This document shows, in pieces, positions 42,900-51,716 of a stretch of DNA of 64,000 nt. The position numbers were made by a program, and so were the translations under genes. Under the pieces are notes generated by a model. It was given only the letters and a program-made list of their open reading frames with translations, did not search any database and was not told the DNA's origin. This DNA comes from Thalassotalea insulae (GTDB lineage Bacteria > Pseudomonadota > Gammaproteobacteria > Enterobacterales > Alteromonadaceae). Numbering within the stretch: the first letter of the stretch is position 1; each line of letters starts with the position of its first letter. The stretch spans positions 3,720,001 to 3,784,000 of the forward strand of contig NZ_BSST01000001.1 in assembly GCF_030161395.1 (NCBI RefSeq). The letters run 5' to 3'.

Positions 42900-43802
42900 A
42901 TGAAGGTGTCTGTCGCTTATTTGGCAGTGATATTGATTTGGTCAACTACGCCGCTTGGCATTGTTTGGAGCAGTGAATCGGTCCATCCGACATTAGCTGT
43001 GCTTTTGAGAATGCTAATTGCACTAGTAATTGGTAGCCTGTTATTGATAGCGCTTAAGATCAAGTTACCCAGAGACAAAAATGCACTAAGACTCTATGGT
43101 TATTCTGCTATTGGCGTGTTTGGTGGTATGTCGTTTTCGTATTTTTCTGCCAATTATATTTCTTCTGGCTTAATGTCGCTTATCTTTGGTTTAGCGCCTA
43201 TTTTATCTGGTTTGCTGGCACAAAAGCTGATTAATGAAACAAAGTTTTGTTCGATAAAGAAGTTTGCCTTAACCATTTCGGTAACCGGATTAATGATTGT
43301 TTGTTATGACAAGATCTCTGCTGACACTAACGGTATTTTAGGGATAATTTTTATCTTGCTAGCGGTGTTCTTTTTTAGCTTAAGCGGTGTGCTAGTAAAA
43401 AGCGTCGATATTACCATTAATCCGATAGCGACTACTGTTGGCGCTTTATTAGCGAGTACGCCAATGTTCTTTATAGTCTGGCTTGTCTTTGATGCAAACT
43501 TACCTTATCAGCAATGGCAGACAAAATCTTTAATGGCTATTGTTTACCTAGGAGTATTCGGCTCTTTAGTCGGCTTTATTGCCTATTTTTATGTGTTGCA
43601 GAAGTTAACCGCAAGTACCGTGGCACTGGTGACTATGATCACGCCGGTCATGGCAATGACCTTAGGTGCAGTACTCAATAATGAACCTGTATCGTTACAA
43701 TTGTTGATTGGAGCGGTTTTTGTTGTGTCTGGATTAACTTGCTTTCAATGGAGTCAAAAGGTATCAATGACGCTGGCGAAAAAACGAGTTAAGAGGCGTT
43801 AA
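42900..43802 (+). CDS. EamA/DMT family transporter
   Basis: 300 residues with ten predicted helices arranged as two EamA repeats: the first begins VILIWSTTPLGIVWSSES and the second FILLAVFFFSLSGVLVKS. The C-terminal half ends in GAVLNNEPVSLQLLIGAVFVVSGL, the family-typical E-P motif. Members export amino acids or other metabolites. The substrate here is unknown. AGGAGAG precedes the start; a possible leader with a terminator lies upstream. Confidence 0.88.
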   Translation: MKVSVAYLAVILIWSTTPLGIVWSSESVHPTLAVLLRMLIALVIGSLLLIALKIKLPRDKNALRLYGYSAIGVFGGMSFSYFSANYISSGLMSLIFGLAPILSGLLAQKLINETKFCSIKKFALTISVTGLMIVCYDKISADTNGILGIIFILLAVFFFSLSGVLVKSVDITINPIATTVGALLASTPMFFIVWLVFDANLPYQQWQTKSLMAIVYLGVFGSLVGFIAYFYVLQKLTASTVALVTMITPVMAMTLGAVLNNEPVSLQLLIGAVFVVSGLTCFQWSQKVSMTLAKKRVKRR

Positions 43803-43905
43803 GTTATTGCTTTAGTTAGAACATAAACGGATTTTTATTGTGTTAGTGAATGAAATTCGTTTAAATGGGCGTTGCTTTATTTCGTCAGCTTATATTAACT
43901 GCTTT

Positions 43906-44343
43906 ATGAAAAATACCATCCATTTTCGTCGGGCTCAGCGCCAAGACGTAGAATTTTTGTTGCGACTGAGAAAGCTCACTATGGATGAGCATTTGAAAGC
44001 TGCTGGCTTAGTGCTTAACGACGAGCAACATTTGGCGCGTATTAGTGAATTTTTTGATGATTCTTTTATGATTTGCCGAGATAGCCAAGAAATAGGTTTA
44101 GTTAAATTCGCTTTGTTGACGGACCGTATGCATATTCGACAGTTCCAAATTATGCCTGAGTTTCATGGTCAAGGTATTGGAAGCCAGGTACTTCATTTAT
44201 TAAAGAAAAAAGCGTTGGAACGGCAGCTGACGATTACCCTGAATGTCCTGTTAAAAAACCCGGCATTTAACTTATACCAACGACATGGTTTTGAGGTTGA
44301 AGGTAAAAATGAACTGGAATATCAAATGTGCTGGCGAGGCTGA
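43906..44343 (+). CDS. GNAT family N-acetyltransferase
   Basis: About 145 residues. FRRAQRQDVEFLLRLRKLTMDEHLKAAG at the start, QFQIMPEFHGQGIGSQVLHLLKKKA as the acetyl-CoA loop and LLKNPAFNLYQRHGFEVEGKNELEYQM near the end are typical GNAT motifs. The substrate is unknown. The ATG at 43906 gives the family N-terminus but has a weak ribosome-binding site. A GTG at 43840 would add 22 residues. It is convergent with fur, with a terminator between them. Confidence 0.78.
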   Translation: MKNTIHFRRAQRQDVEFLLRLRKLTMDEHLKAAGLVLNDEQHLARISEFFDDSFMICRDSQEIGLVKFALLTDRMHIRQFQIMPEFHGQGIGSQVLHLLKKKALERQLTITLNVLLKNPAFNLYQRHGFEVEGKNELEYQMCWRG

Positions 44344-44368
44344 TGCAGTGGATTGTTTAGCGAAAATA

Positions 44369-44398
44369 AAAAAGCGCCTTAGTTCGGCGCTTTGTTTT
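44369..44398. terminator. Terminator between the GNAT gene and fur
   Basis: AAAGCGCC and GGCGCTTT pair around TTAGTTC, with A- and T-rich flanks serving both convergent genes. Confidence 0.88.
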
Positions 44399-44404
44399 AT
44401 CAAA

Positions 44405-44848
44405 TTATTGATTCGATTGACGGTATTCTTCACAGGCGTCTTGATCTTCACATTCGCCATATAAGTATAGGCTGTGGTTAGTCAGCTTAATATTATGTGA
44501 ATTTGCAATATCGAGTTGGCGTTGTTCAATCATTTGATCTTCAAATTCCACCACTTTACCGCATTTTAAACAAACCAGATGATCATGATGCTTTTTATGA
44601 CTCAGTTCAAAGACGGATTTACCACCTTCAAAGTGGTGACGGGTGACAATGCCGGCATCATCAAATTGGTTTAATACCCGATACACGGTCGCCAGACCAA
44701 TTTCTTCATGTTGTTCAAGTAAGATTTTATAGACATCTTCGGCACTGATGTGTTGATTATCAGGCTCTTGTAAGATGGTTAATATTTTTACCCTAGGCAG
44801 AGTAATTTTTAATCCAGCTCTTTTTAGCTCTTCATTTTGATCTGCCAT
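44405..44848 (-). CDS. fur: Ferric uptake regulator Fur
   Basis: Fe2+-responsive repressor of iron uptake. 147 residues (E. coli 148). The DNA-binding domain (NEELKRAGLKITLPRVKILTILQEP, then ATVYRVLNQFDDAGIV) is followed by the metal-binding and dimer domain with KKHHDHLVCLKCGKVVEF and the C-terminal pair CEDQDAC. The order fur, fldA, ybfE, then ybfF and seqA is that of E. coli. Confidence 0.96.
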   Translation of the reverse strand: MADQNEELKRAGLKITLPRVKILTILQEPDNQHISAEDVYKILLEQHEEIGLATVYRVLNQFDDAGIVTRHHFEGGKSVFELSHKKHHDHLVCLKCGKVVEFEDQMIEQRQLDIANSHNIKLTNHSLYLYGECEDQDACEEYRQSNQ

Positions 44849-45021
44849 ATTGTGACTTCTCGAATATATAAATAGAGTAAAATTATAGGGGTATTTTTAC
44901 TCGGTTTAAAGCCTTTATTACGAAGAAATCAGGATATCTGGTCAGATTGTCGGAAATAACGGCAATTGTTTAATAATTGTGGGCAGCTATTTGATTTTAG
45001 AGTGTTTATAGCGAGTAAAAA

Positions 45022-45056
45022 TGAAAAAAGCCCACAATTTTTGTAGGCTTTTTAGT
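45022..45056 (-). terminator. Terminator after fldA
   Basis: On the minus strand AAGCCTACA and TGTGGGCTT pair with one mismatch, followed by TTTTTTC, just past the fldA stop. The 223-bp fldA-fur gap otherwise shows an AT-rich region that must hold the fur promoter. Confidence 0.8.
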
Positions 45057-45071
45057 AAGAAGCGGCTTTTA

Positions 45072-45599
45072 TTAGTCAGCTAATTCAGCTAAACACATTT
45101 CGTCATAAATTTGATTGACCCATTTATCAACTCGCTCTTCAGTTAGCTCTGGCTGACGATCTTCATCAATACATAATCCGATAAAGGTATTTTCATCGAT
45201 CAATGCTTTTGACGCTTCAAATTCATAACCTTCATTTGGCCAGTTACCAACAATAATGGCACCTTTAGATTCACAAATATCACGGAGTGGTTCCATTGCA
45301 TCACAGAAGTATTCTGCGTAATCTTCTTGATCGCCAAGGCCAAAAATTGCAACGAGTTTATCGGTAAAATCAATTTCTTCCAGTTCAGGTAAAAAGTCAT
45401 CCCAATCACATTGGTTTTCGCCATAATACCAGGTCGGAATACCTAAAATAATCAGATCAAATTCTGCTATTTCTTCTTTAGTGCTTTTAGCGATGTCTTT
45501 AACATCAACCAGTTTTTTTCCCAGTTTTTTCTGGATCATTTTACTGACTGCTTCGGTATTACCTGTATCACTACCGAAAAATAAACCTACAATTGCCAT
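45072..45599 (-). CDS. fldA: Flavodoxin FldA
   Basis: FMN-binding electron carrier that replaces ferredoxin in several reductive pathways. 175 residues (E. coli 176). The phosphate loop GLFFGSDTGNTEAVSKMIQK, the FMN loops IPTWYYGENQCDWDDF and FGLGDQEDYAEYFCDAM, and VGNWPNEGYEFEASKAL match long-chain flavodoxin. It is 23 bp downstream of ybfE, so it is probably co-transcribed with ybfE and the DUF2788 gene. Confidence 0.97.
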   Translation of the reverse strand: MAIVGLFFGSDTGNTEAVSKMIQKKLGKKLVDVKDIAKSTKEEIAEFDLIILGIPTWYYGENQCDWDDFLPELEEIDFTDKLVAIFGLGDQEDYAEYFCDAMEPLRDICESKGAIIVGNWPNEGYEFEASKALIDENTFIGLCIDEDRQPELTEERVDKWVNQIYDEMCLAELAD

Positions 45600-45622
45600 T
45601 GCGCTTAACCTTTCTTAATACT

Positions 45623-45904
45623 TTAATTTTCGTTTAACGTTAGTGCTTTTACTAACAATGATTCGATTAGCTCACTACGGTTGCAATTCGTATCTTTAGC
45701 TAACTGATCTAATTTGTTGATCAGGTCCTGATGCATTTTAAATTCGACTCGCTTTAAGCCGTTATTTTTGTCACGCTTAACCTGATTGCGTTTATTAATT
45801 TTGACCTGAACACTACGTGAGTGTGGGTTGGTTCTCGGTCGACCCGGGCGTTTTTCATCATTAAATAAATCGATGGTTGTTAAATCTGATATTTGCTTTG
45901 CCAT
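45623..45904 (-). CDS. ybfE: YbfE family ribbon-helix-helix-like protein
   Basis: 93 residues. TTIDLFNDEKRPGRPRTNPHSRSVQVKINKRNQVKRDKNNGLKRVEFKMHQDLINKLDQLAKDTNCNRSELIESLL closely matches E. coli YbfE, an SOS-associated small protein. The C-terminal half has the ribbon-helix-helix arrangement (a strand, then two helices). The ATG at 45904 starts two bases before the stop of the DUF2788 gene. The DNA target is unknown. I saw no clear LexA box just upstream. Confidence 0.88.
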   Translation of the reverse strand: MAKQISDLTTIDLFNDEKRPGRPRTNPHSRSVQVKINKRNQVKRDKNNGLKRVEFKMHQDLINKLDQLAKDTNCNRSELIESLLVKALTLNEN

Positions 45905-45906
45905 TG

Positions 45907-46128
45907 TTAACCTATACCTTGGCTTTCCCAAATAAATTGAATGACACCTTTGGCGATAAAGCCGGCGCAGCCAAGAAATAACACAAAATAGACCACATAT
46001 TGTCCCATTTTAGGTACATCATTTTTTTTCATGACATCATTAATAGATAAACCAATGAAAATAAAGATAAAAGCAAAAAACAGATTGAGCCCGATCGTTT
46101 CAATTAGTACAAAATGTTCTGCAAGCAT
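45907..46128 (-). CDS. DUF2788 family small membrane protein
   Basis: 73 residues with two hydrophobic helices (about 9-28 and 45-66) separated by the basic loop MKKNDVPKMGQY. This layout is characteristic of DUF2788, which is found next to ybfE/fldA in many gammaproteobacteria. Function is unknown. The start follows AAGGTGAAT. First gene of the DUF2788-ybfE-fldA transcript. Confidence 0.8.
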   Translation of the reverse strand: MLAEHFVLIETIGLNLFFAFIFIFIGLSINDVMKKNDVPKMGQYVVYFVLFLGCAGFIAKGVIQFIWESQGIG

Positions 46129-46201
46129 AATTCACCTTAAAAAATTCAGGCGGGACTATAGCATATTGCCTCATTGAAACACATTATTTTTACCATGAAT
46201 T

Positions 46202-46219
46202 ATATTGCATATGCAATAT
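46202..46219. promoter_or_regulatory. 18-bp perfect palindrome upstream of DUF2788-ybfE-fldA
   Basis: ATATTGCATATGCAATAT is its own reverse complement over 18 bases. It lies 74 bases before the DUF2788 start and overlaps a TATAAT-like hexamer at 46199-46204 on the minus strand. It looks like an operator; the regulator is not identified. Confidence 0.55.
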
Positions 46220-46305
46220 TTTTGGTTGATTTTGATCATAAAGAGTCAAATTAATGCTAGCTTGTAATGTATAGCGCCTAACTCTTGGCTTTTATAAACT
46301 AGTTA

Positions 46306-47073
46306 TTATTGCAAAAAATCCTTCACGATCTTATTAAACGCGACTGTTTTTTCAGCATGGAGCCAATGACCAGCTCCCTGGATCACTTTTGCTTTACTTT
46401 GTGGAAACAGTTGTAAGATTCTTGCTTGATGTTCGTTGGTGATATAGTCGGAATTACCTCCTTTAATAAATAGCGTTGCTTTATTAAATTTTTTGTCACC
46501 TTGATAACCTTTCACTATTTGCGGGTAACAATGAGCAATAAATGGCAGGTTACATTTAAACTTAAGTCCAGAGCCATCCGAATTTTTAGCAATGTTGCGC
46601 AGTAAAAATTGCCGAACGCCTGAGTCCTCAACATAATTAGCCAGTTGTTGATCTGCCATTTTACGAGAATTGATATTCGCTATATCTATCGATAATAATC
46701 CTGCAATAATTTGGTTATGATGAGGCGGATAAGCGATTGGTGAAATATCGGCCACTATTAGTTTTTCAATGCGTTGTGGAAAGTCTAGTGCCACCTGCAT
46801 GGCAATTTTCCCCCCCATCGAATGCCCTAAAATGGCTGTGCTATTAATATTGAGATGATCTAATGTGTCAATAATATCTTGCGCCAGAGAAGGATAATCC
46901 ATGGTATTTTCATGGAAAGAACCGCCATGATTACGCACGTCGACGTTAGTGACGCAATAGCTATCACTGAGTCCTTTTGCCACCATGTTAAGGTTTTCTA
47001 AACTGCCGAATAAGCCGTGGATTAATAAGATATTAGCGCCGCTACCGGATTGTTGGAAATGTAGAACAGCCAT
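46306..47073 (-). CDS. ybfF: Esterase YbfF (alpha/beta hydrolase)
   Basis: 255 residues (E. coli 254). The fold shows LIHGLFGSLENLNMVAKGL, VDVRNHGGS, the nucleophile GHSMGG near residue 89, an acid in FIKGGNSDYI and the histidine in GAGHWLHAEK. E. coli YbfF is an esterase for acyl-CoA and short esters. The ATG at 47073 gives the family N-terminus MAVLHF. It is divergent from seqA, exactly as in E. coli. Confidence 0.93.
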   Translation of the reverse strand: MAVLHFQQSGSGANILLIHGLFGSLENLNMVAKGLSDSYCVTNVDVRNHGGSFHENTMDYPSLAQDIIDTLDHLNINSTAILGHSMGGKIAMQVALDFPQRIEKLIVADISPIAYPPHHNQIIAGLLSIDIANINSRKMADQQLANYVEDSGVRQFLLRNIAKNSDGSGLKFKCNLPFIAHCYPQIVKGYQGDKKFNKATLFIKGGNSDYITNEHQARILQLFPQSKAKVIQGAGHWLHAEKTVAFNKIVKDFLQ

Positions 47074-47231
47074 TAATGTCGTCGTAGTGAAATAATTTGT
47101 GGGTATTATACAAAATTTCACCATAAATGAGCTGGATTTTAGAAAACTTTCGACAATTTAAGATAAGCGCTAGAGTCTTTGAATTAAGCTCAGTATAATC
47201 TTGCGCGCAAACGTAATTATTAGGTATATGA

Positions 47232-47768
47232 ATGAAACATATAGAAATAGATGAAGAACTTTATCAATATCTAGCTTCCCAAACACAATATATCGGTGAA
47301 AGTGCCTCATCGATACTTCGTCGATTATTAGCGCTTCCTGCCGTTAAGGCTGAAGATAAGGCCAGACCGGCCAAGGTTGAGTCTGTATTAGTTGCTCAAG
47401 CTGACCCGACAGGAACTCAAGTTACTTCAAATGAGTCTGTTTTTAATTATATTAATAAAGAAGAGTTAGCCACTCAGCGTGGCGTTGTTGGACGCTTCTT
47501 ATTGATATTATCTGCTTTACATCGTGTTCATAGTGATGAATTTTCAACGGTTATCGATATTCGCGGTCGTGACCGCTTGTATTTTGCACGCTCTGAACAA
47601 GAGTTAGCGGCAAGTGGTAGCAGTACTAAACCTCGGCAGATACCTGACAGCCCATTTTGGGTGATGACTAATTCGAATACCACACGTAAAAAGATGATGA
47701 TCACAGAAGTTGCAAAAGCTTTAGGTTATCAAGCAAGTGAAATAGAAAGAATTCGCGATCTTTTGTAG
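47232..47768 (+). CDS. seqA: Replication initiation negative modulator SeqA
   Basis: Binds hemimethylated GATC sites and sequesters the origin after initiation. 178 residues (E. coli 181). The N-terminal oligomerisation helix is MKHIEIDEELYQYLASQTQYIGESASSILRRLLAL. The C-terminal DNA-binding domain has SNTTRKKMMITEVAKALGY. It implies that the organism has Dam methylation. It is followed 17 bases later by pgm. Confidence 0.96.
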   Translation: MKHIEIDEELYQYLASQTQYIGESASSILRRLLALPAVKAEDKARPAKVESVLVAQADPTGTQVTSNESVFNYINKEELATQRGVVGRFLLILSALHRVHSDEFSTVIDIRGRDRLYFARSEQELAASGSSTKPRQIPDSPFWVMTNSNTTRKKMMITEVAKALGYQASEIERIRDLL

Positions 47769-47785
47769 TAATAAGGAACAATAAA

Positions 47786-49432
47786 ATGTCAGTGCACCCT
47801 ATGGCAGGAACACCAGCAAAACCAGAAGATAGAGAGAATATTGCGCAATTGGTAAGTTATTACTATATCAAGCAGCCAGATATCAGTATTCAAGGTCAAC
47901 GGGTCAGTTTTGGTACCTCAGGTCATCGGGGCAGTGCGGCAAAAATCAGCTTTAATGAATATCATATTGCTGCTATATGTCAGGCCGTAGCAGAATATCG
48001 TACAGAGCAGGGTTATCAAGGGCCGCTATATTTAGGTAAAGATACTCATGCTTTATCTGAGCCGGCATTTGCTACCGCAATATCTGTATTGATTGCTAAT
48101 AAGGTGCCAGTGGTGATCCAGTCAGATCAGGGCTATACCCCGACACCTGTGATTTCTCGTTTAATTATTGTTCATAATAATAGTCATCCCGATCAGGCGG
48201 ATGGTATGATTATTACACCATCGCATAATCCGCCATCAGACGGCGGTATTAAGTATAATCCGCCGCATGGTGGGCCTGCCGAAGGTGAAGTGACCGCGCT
48301 GATTGAAAAACGCGCGAACGATATTATTGCTCGTGGCATGTTAGATGTGAAACAGGCTAATTATCAGCAAGCATTATCGAGTGAGTTGTTAACTCAGCAA
48401 GATTTTATCCATTTTTATGTTGAGCAGTTAACCCAGGTAGTAGATTTGGAAGCTATTAGTAATGCTAATGTTAAAATTGGTGTCGACCCATTAGGTGGCT
48501 CAGGCATTAATTACTGGCCTGCTATAGCGGAAAAATATCAGTTAAATTTACAGGTGGTAAATCCAGAGGTTGATCCGAGCTTTGCTTTTATGCCGCTGGA
48601 TAAAGACGGCAAAATTCGCATGGATTGCTCTTCACCTTATGCAATGTCTGGTTTGATCGCAATGAAGGATGACTATGATGTTGCTGTGGGTAATGACCCT
48701 GATTTTGATCGTCATGGTATAGTGACTAAATCTGGCGGTTTAATGAATCCTAACCATTTTCTTGCCGTAGCTATTCACTATTTGATGACCCACAGAAAAT
48801 GGCCTGTAACTTGTAAAATAGGCAAAACCTTAGTGTCGAGTTCATTGATCGACCGGGTGGCTAATTCAATTAATCGACCATTATCCGAAGTACCTGTTGG
48901 TTTTAAGTGGTTTGTTGATGGGTTACATGACGCTAGTTATGCTTTTGGTGGTGAGGAAAGTGCGGGGGCTTCGTTTATCACCAAAGATGGCAAATGCTGG
49001 ACCACAGATAAAGACGGCTTTATTATGGCGCTATTGGCGGCAGAAATCCTAGCTGTGACCAAAAAAGACCCGTACCAATATTACCTCGAATTAGTTGAAC
49101 AGCTAGGTCAACCGTTTTACGGCCGAGTTGAAGCAGTTGCCACTTTTGAACAGAAAAAAATACTCACTTTATTAACACGAGATGACGTTAACCAAGAGCT
49201 GTTAGCGGGAGAAAAAATTACTCAAGTGTTATCCAATGCCCCAGGCAATGATGCGCCGATTGGTGGCGTTAAGGTTACGACAGAAAATGGCTGGTTTGCT
49301 GCCCGACCTTCAGGCACTGAAGATATCTACAAAATTTACGCTGAAAGCTTTATTAGTGAGCAGCATTTACAGCAAATTATTGCTGATGCGCAGCAACTAA
49401 TTGATCAGGCTTTTAAAGCAAGTGGCTTGTAA
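47786..49432 (+). CDS. pgm: Phosphoglucomutase Pgm
   Basis: Interconverts glucose 1-phosphate and glucose 6-phosphate. 548 residues (E. coli 546). The phospho-serine loop is IITPSHNPPSDGGIKYNPPHGGPAEG, the metal loop VGNDPDFDRHGIV, the sugar loop GGEESAGASF and the phosphate loop ARPSGTEDIYKIY. The second gene of seqA-pgm, as in E. coli. Confidence 0.97.
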   Translation: MSVHPMAGTPAKPEDRENIAQLVSYYYIKQPDISIQGQRVSFGTSGHRGSAAKISFNEYHIAAICQAVAEYRTEQGYQGPLYLGKDTHALSEPAFATAISVLIANKVPVVIQSDQGYTPTPVISRLIIVHNNSHPDQADGMIITPSHNPPSDGGIKYNPPHGGPAEGEVTALIEKRANDIIARGMLDVKQANYQQALSSELLTQQDFIHFYVEQLTQVVDLEAISNANVKIGVDPLGGSGINYWPAIAEKYQLNLQVVNPEVDPSFAFMPLDKDGKIRMDCSSPYAMSGLIAMKDDYDVAVGNDPDFDRHGIVTKSGGLMNPNHFLAVAIHYLMTHRKWPVTCKIGKTLVSSSLIDRVANSINRPLSEVPVGFKWFVDGLHDASYAFGGEESAGASFITKDGKCWTTDKDGFIMALLAAEILAVTKKDPYQYYLELVEQLGQPFYGRVEAVATFEQKKILTLLTRDDVNQELLAGEKITQVLSNAPGNDAPIGGVKVTTENGWFAARPSGTEDIYKIYAESFISEQHLQQIIADAQQLIDQAFKASGL

Positions 49433-49467
49433 CTGATATAAAATATACAAACTAGTTTAAGTTTATT

Positions 49468-49512
49468 GAAAAAGGTGTATATTAATTCGTCTATTTTTAT
49501 ACGCCTTTTTAT
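49468..49512 (+). terminator. Likely terminator after pgm
   Basis: AAAGGTGTAT and ATACGCCTTT pair with one G-T across a loop of about 22 bases, followed by a T-tract. Confidence 0.7.
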
Positions 49513-49532
49513 TATTACCAAGTGAATTAGTT

Positions 49533-50267
49533 ATGTCTCATAAGAAGTATATTCATCGGCCAACGGTGATTAAAGATCTGATCATTTTGGTCGTGATAAA
49601 CACCTTGCTGATGATTGTCTTTAGTCAGTTTGATGTTTTAGAGTGGATATACCAATTTTCCCGTCGTCATGAAACCTATCAGTTTGATGAATTGATCCCG
49701 TTAGGTATTAGCATTTCTTTAAGCATGTTGGTATTTTCATATCGCAGGATATTAGAGCTTGGCGTCATGGCAAATACGCTGGAGAAAATGGCATTGGTCG
49801 ACCCGCTAACCGGCTTACCAAATCGTCGTTCTGGGCAAGTTCGCCTATTTGCCTGGTGTCAAAAAGCACAGCGTAAAGGTAAAACCTTTGTTGTTTATCA
49901 GCTGAATTTAGATGGTTTTAAGCAAGTAAATACCATTTATGGTCAATCGATTGGTGATGAGGTGTTAAAGCAGCTGGCGTTGATATTAACTGAATTTTTA
50001 CCACCGGCGGCATTGGTCTGTCGTTGGCTTGATGATACCTTTTTACTCGCGGTGCGTTTAGACGCCATCGATAATCCCCATCAGTATGCCTACCAAATTC
50101 AATCTGCTATTCATGGCAAAATCTTAGCAAACACCATGAACTTAACTGCATCTATTGGTTATAAAATATGGCAGCATGATCAGCAGTTGGAAGAGCTATT
50201 TCATGATGTTGAACAAGCATTAATGGATGCTAAACATGCAGGCAAAGGTCAAATTAAAGGAAATTAG
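49533..50267 (+). CDS. GGDEF-like protein with degenerate active site
   Basis: 244 residues. Two N-terminal membrane helices (about 14-33 and 50-67) lead into a GGDEF-type domain: DPLTGLPNRRSGQVRL, then LDGFKQVNTIYGQSIGDEVLKQL. Where active enzymes read GGDEF or GGEEF this one reads LDDTF (in RWLDDTFLLAV), so both glycines and the acidic pair are altered. It is probably not an active cyclase and may act as a c-di-GMP/GTP sensor or scaffold. Single gene after the seqA-pgm terminator. Confidence 0.82.
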   Translation: MSHKKYIHRPTVIKDLIILVVINTLLMIVFSQFDVLEWIYQFSRRHETYQFDELIPLGISISLSMLVFSYRRILELGVMANTLEKMALVDPLTGLPNRRSGQVRLFAWCQKAQRKGKTFVVYQLNLDGFKQVNTIYGQSIGDEVLKQLALILTEFLPPAALVCRWLDDTFLLAVRLDAIDNPHQYAYQIQSAIHGKILANTMNLTASIGYKIWQHDQQLEELFHDVEQALMDAKHAGKGQIKGN

Positions 50268-50412
50268 ACTTATTGACTGCCATAACAGTAGAAATGTTTC
50301 CACGCCCTAAATCTTTACAGATAAATTTCGGATAAATGCTCGGGTAATCTACGAATTAGTTCTCTGATCCCTTACAATAGTGCCAAATTCTTTCAACAGA
50401 TAAGAAATAGTT

Positions 50413-51480
50413 TTGGAAACGATACAGCAACAATTACAACAAAGCGGTGACTTTTTAACTATTACTCGAGCGCATGAGTGGTCACTACCTGGTTTTGATT
50501 TTGAAGTGACAAATAAGCAATCACAGCAAAAATCGAAAGTCACGGTGCTTGATACCGGTATTATTTTATTCGAGCCGCTTGATCGCCAAACAACAAAAGA
50601 TATTGTACTTTCCAGTGGTGTTCACGGTAATGAAACGGCACCTATTGAAATCTGCGCTAAATTGGTTCAGCAGCTTATTGTGGGTGAACTAACGTTAGCA
50701 GAGCGAGTATTATTTTTATTTGGTAACCCGGCGGCGATGAATATTGGCCAGCGTTTTGTTGAAGAAAACATGAATCGCTTGTTTTCTGGCGGTCATTCTA
50801 TTGATCAAGGTCAGGGAGCGGGGCTGATCAATAAAGAGCGTCATCGGGCGTTATTATTGGAAAATACGGTGCGCGATTTTTTTGAACAAGGTGATAAATG
50901 TGGTCCGAACCGTCAGCGTTATCATTACGATCTTCATACCGCTATTCGTGGCGCCAAGTATGATAAATTTGCCGTATATCCGCACACTCATGGCGCGCCG
51001 AGAAAAAAAGAGCAATTACAATTTTTAAAAGCCTGTGGTGTTAATACTATTTTATTATCTAATTCACCGACGACAACTTTTAGTTATTTTTCTGCTCGTC
51101 AGTTTGGCGCAGATGCTTTTACCGTGGAACTAGGGAAAGTACGCCCGTTTGGTGAAAATGATATGACAAATTTTGCTGCGGTTGAACAAACACTCACTCA
51201 GTTTATTTCAGGTCAAGCATTAAACTTAGCAGCCTATGATGAAAACGACTTTAATCTTTTTGTTATCTCGCAAATTATTGATCGCACACACGAAAACTTT
51301 ACGCTTAATTTTGCTGATGATGTAGAAAATTTTACTGATTTTCCTGTCGGTACCATTCTCGCTTATGATGGTGATAATGCAATTAAAACTCAGCAGCCAG
51401 GTGAAGCTATTATTTTTCCTAATGCTCAGGTCGCAATAGGGCAACGTGCGCTATTAACGGTAATACCAACAAGTATTTAG
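50413..51480 (+). CDS. astE: Succinylglutamate desuccinylase AstE
   Basis: Releases succinate from N-succinylglutamate, the last step of the arginine succinyltransferase pathway. 355 residues (E. coli 322). The M14-like zinc site is seen in SSGVHGNETAP (His and Glu) and YDLHTAIRGAKY (His), with the catalytic Glu in DAFTVELGKVRPFG. The start is TTG with a weak ribosome-binding site. The rest of the ast operon is not adjacent, so astE is orphaned here. Other members of this family include aspartoacylases, but the GVHGNETAP and DLHTAIRG motifs favour AstE. Confidence 0.88.
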   Translation: METIQQQLQQSGDFLTITRAHEWSLPGFDFEVTNKQSQQKSKVTVLDTGIILFEPLDRQTTKDIVLSSGVHGNETAPIEICAKLVQQLIVGELTLAERVLFLFGNPAAMNIGQRFVEENMNRLFSGGHSIDQGQGAGLINKERHRALLLENTVRDFFEQGDKCGPNRQRYHYDLHTAIRGAKYDKFAVYPHTHGAPRKKEQLQFLKACGVNTILLSNSPTTTFSYFSARQFGADAFTVELGKVRPFGENDMTNFAAVEQTLTQFISGQALNLAAYDENDFNLFVISQIIDRTHENFTLNFADDVENFTDFPVGTILAYDGDNAIKTQQPGEAIIFPNAQVAIGQRALLTVIPTSI

Positions 51481-51569
51481 CTGATTTTTTATGGGTATAG
51501 ATGCGAAAAAATAGCATAAATAGCTTACTGTTTTTCGCTGTTATTTACGGTGAAATACTTGTATTTCAG

Positions 51570-51579
51570 TTTACGTAAA
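51570..51579. promoter_or_regulatory. TTTACGTAAA palindrome upstream of the 2-oxoacid dehydrogenase operon
   Basis: TTTACGTAAA is a perfect 10-bp palindrome inside a possible promoter (TTGTAT at 51560 and TAAAGT at 51582, spacer 16). It lies about 140 bases before the E1 alpha start. Branched-chain catabolic operons in Alteromonadales are often MerR-regulated (LiuR). This assignment is a guess from position and shape. Confidence 0.35.
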
Positions 51580-51716
51580 GGTAAAGTGAGCGCAAGTAAT
51601 TATTACAACAACTCCCTTATAAAAAACAAAATTAATAGTTCTTATCAGTTGTCTATACTAGGTAAGCAAAGCTTATTAATTCCCTTGTGAGCAAGGACAA
51701 TAATAAAGAGAATGCT

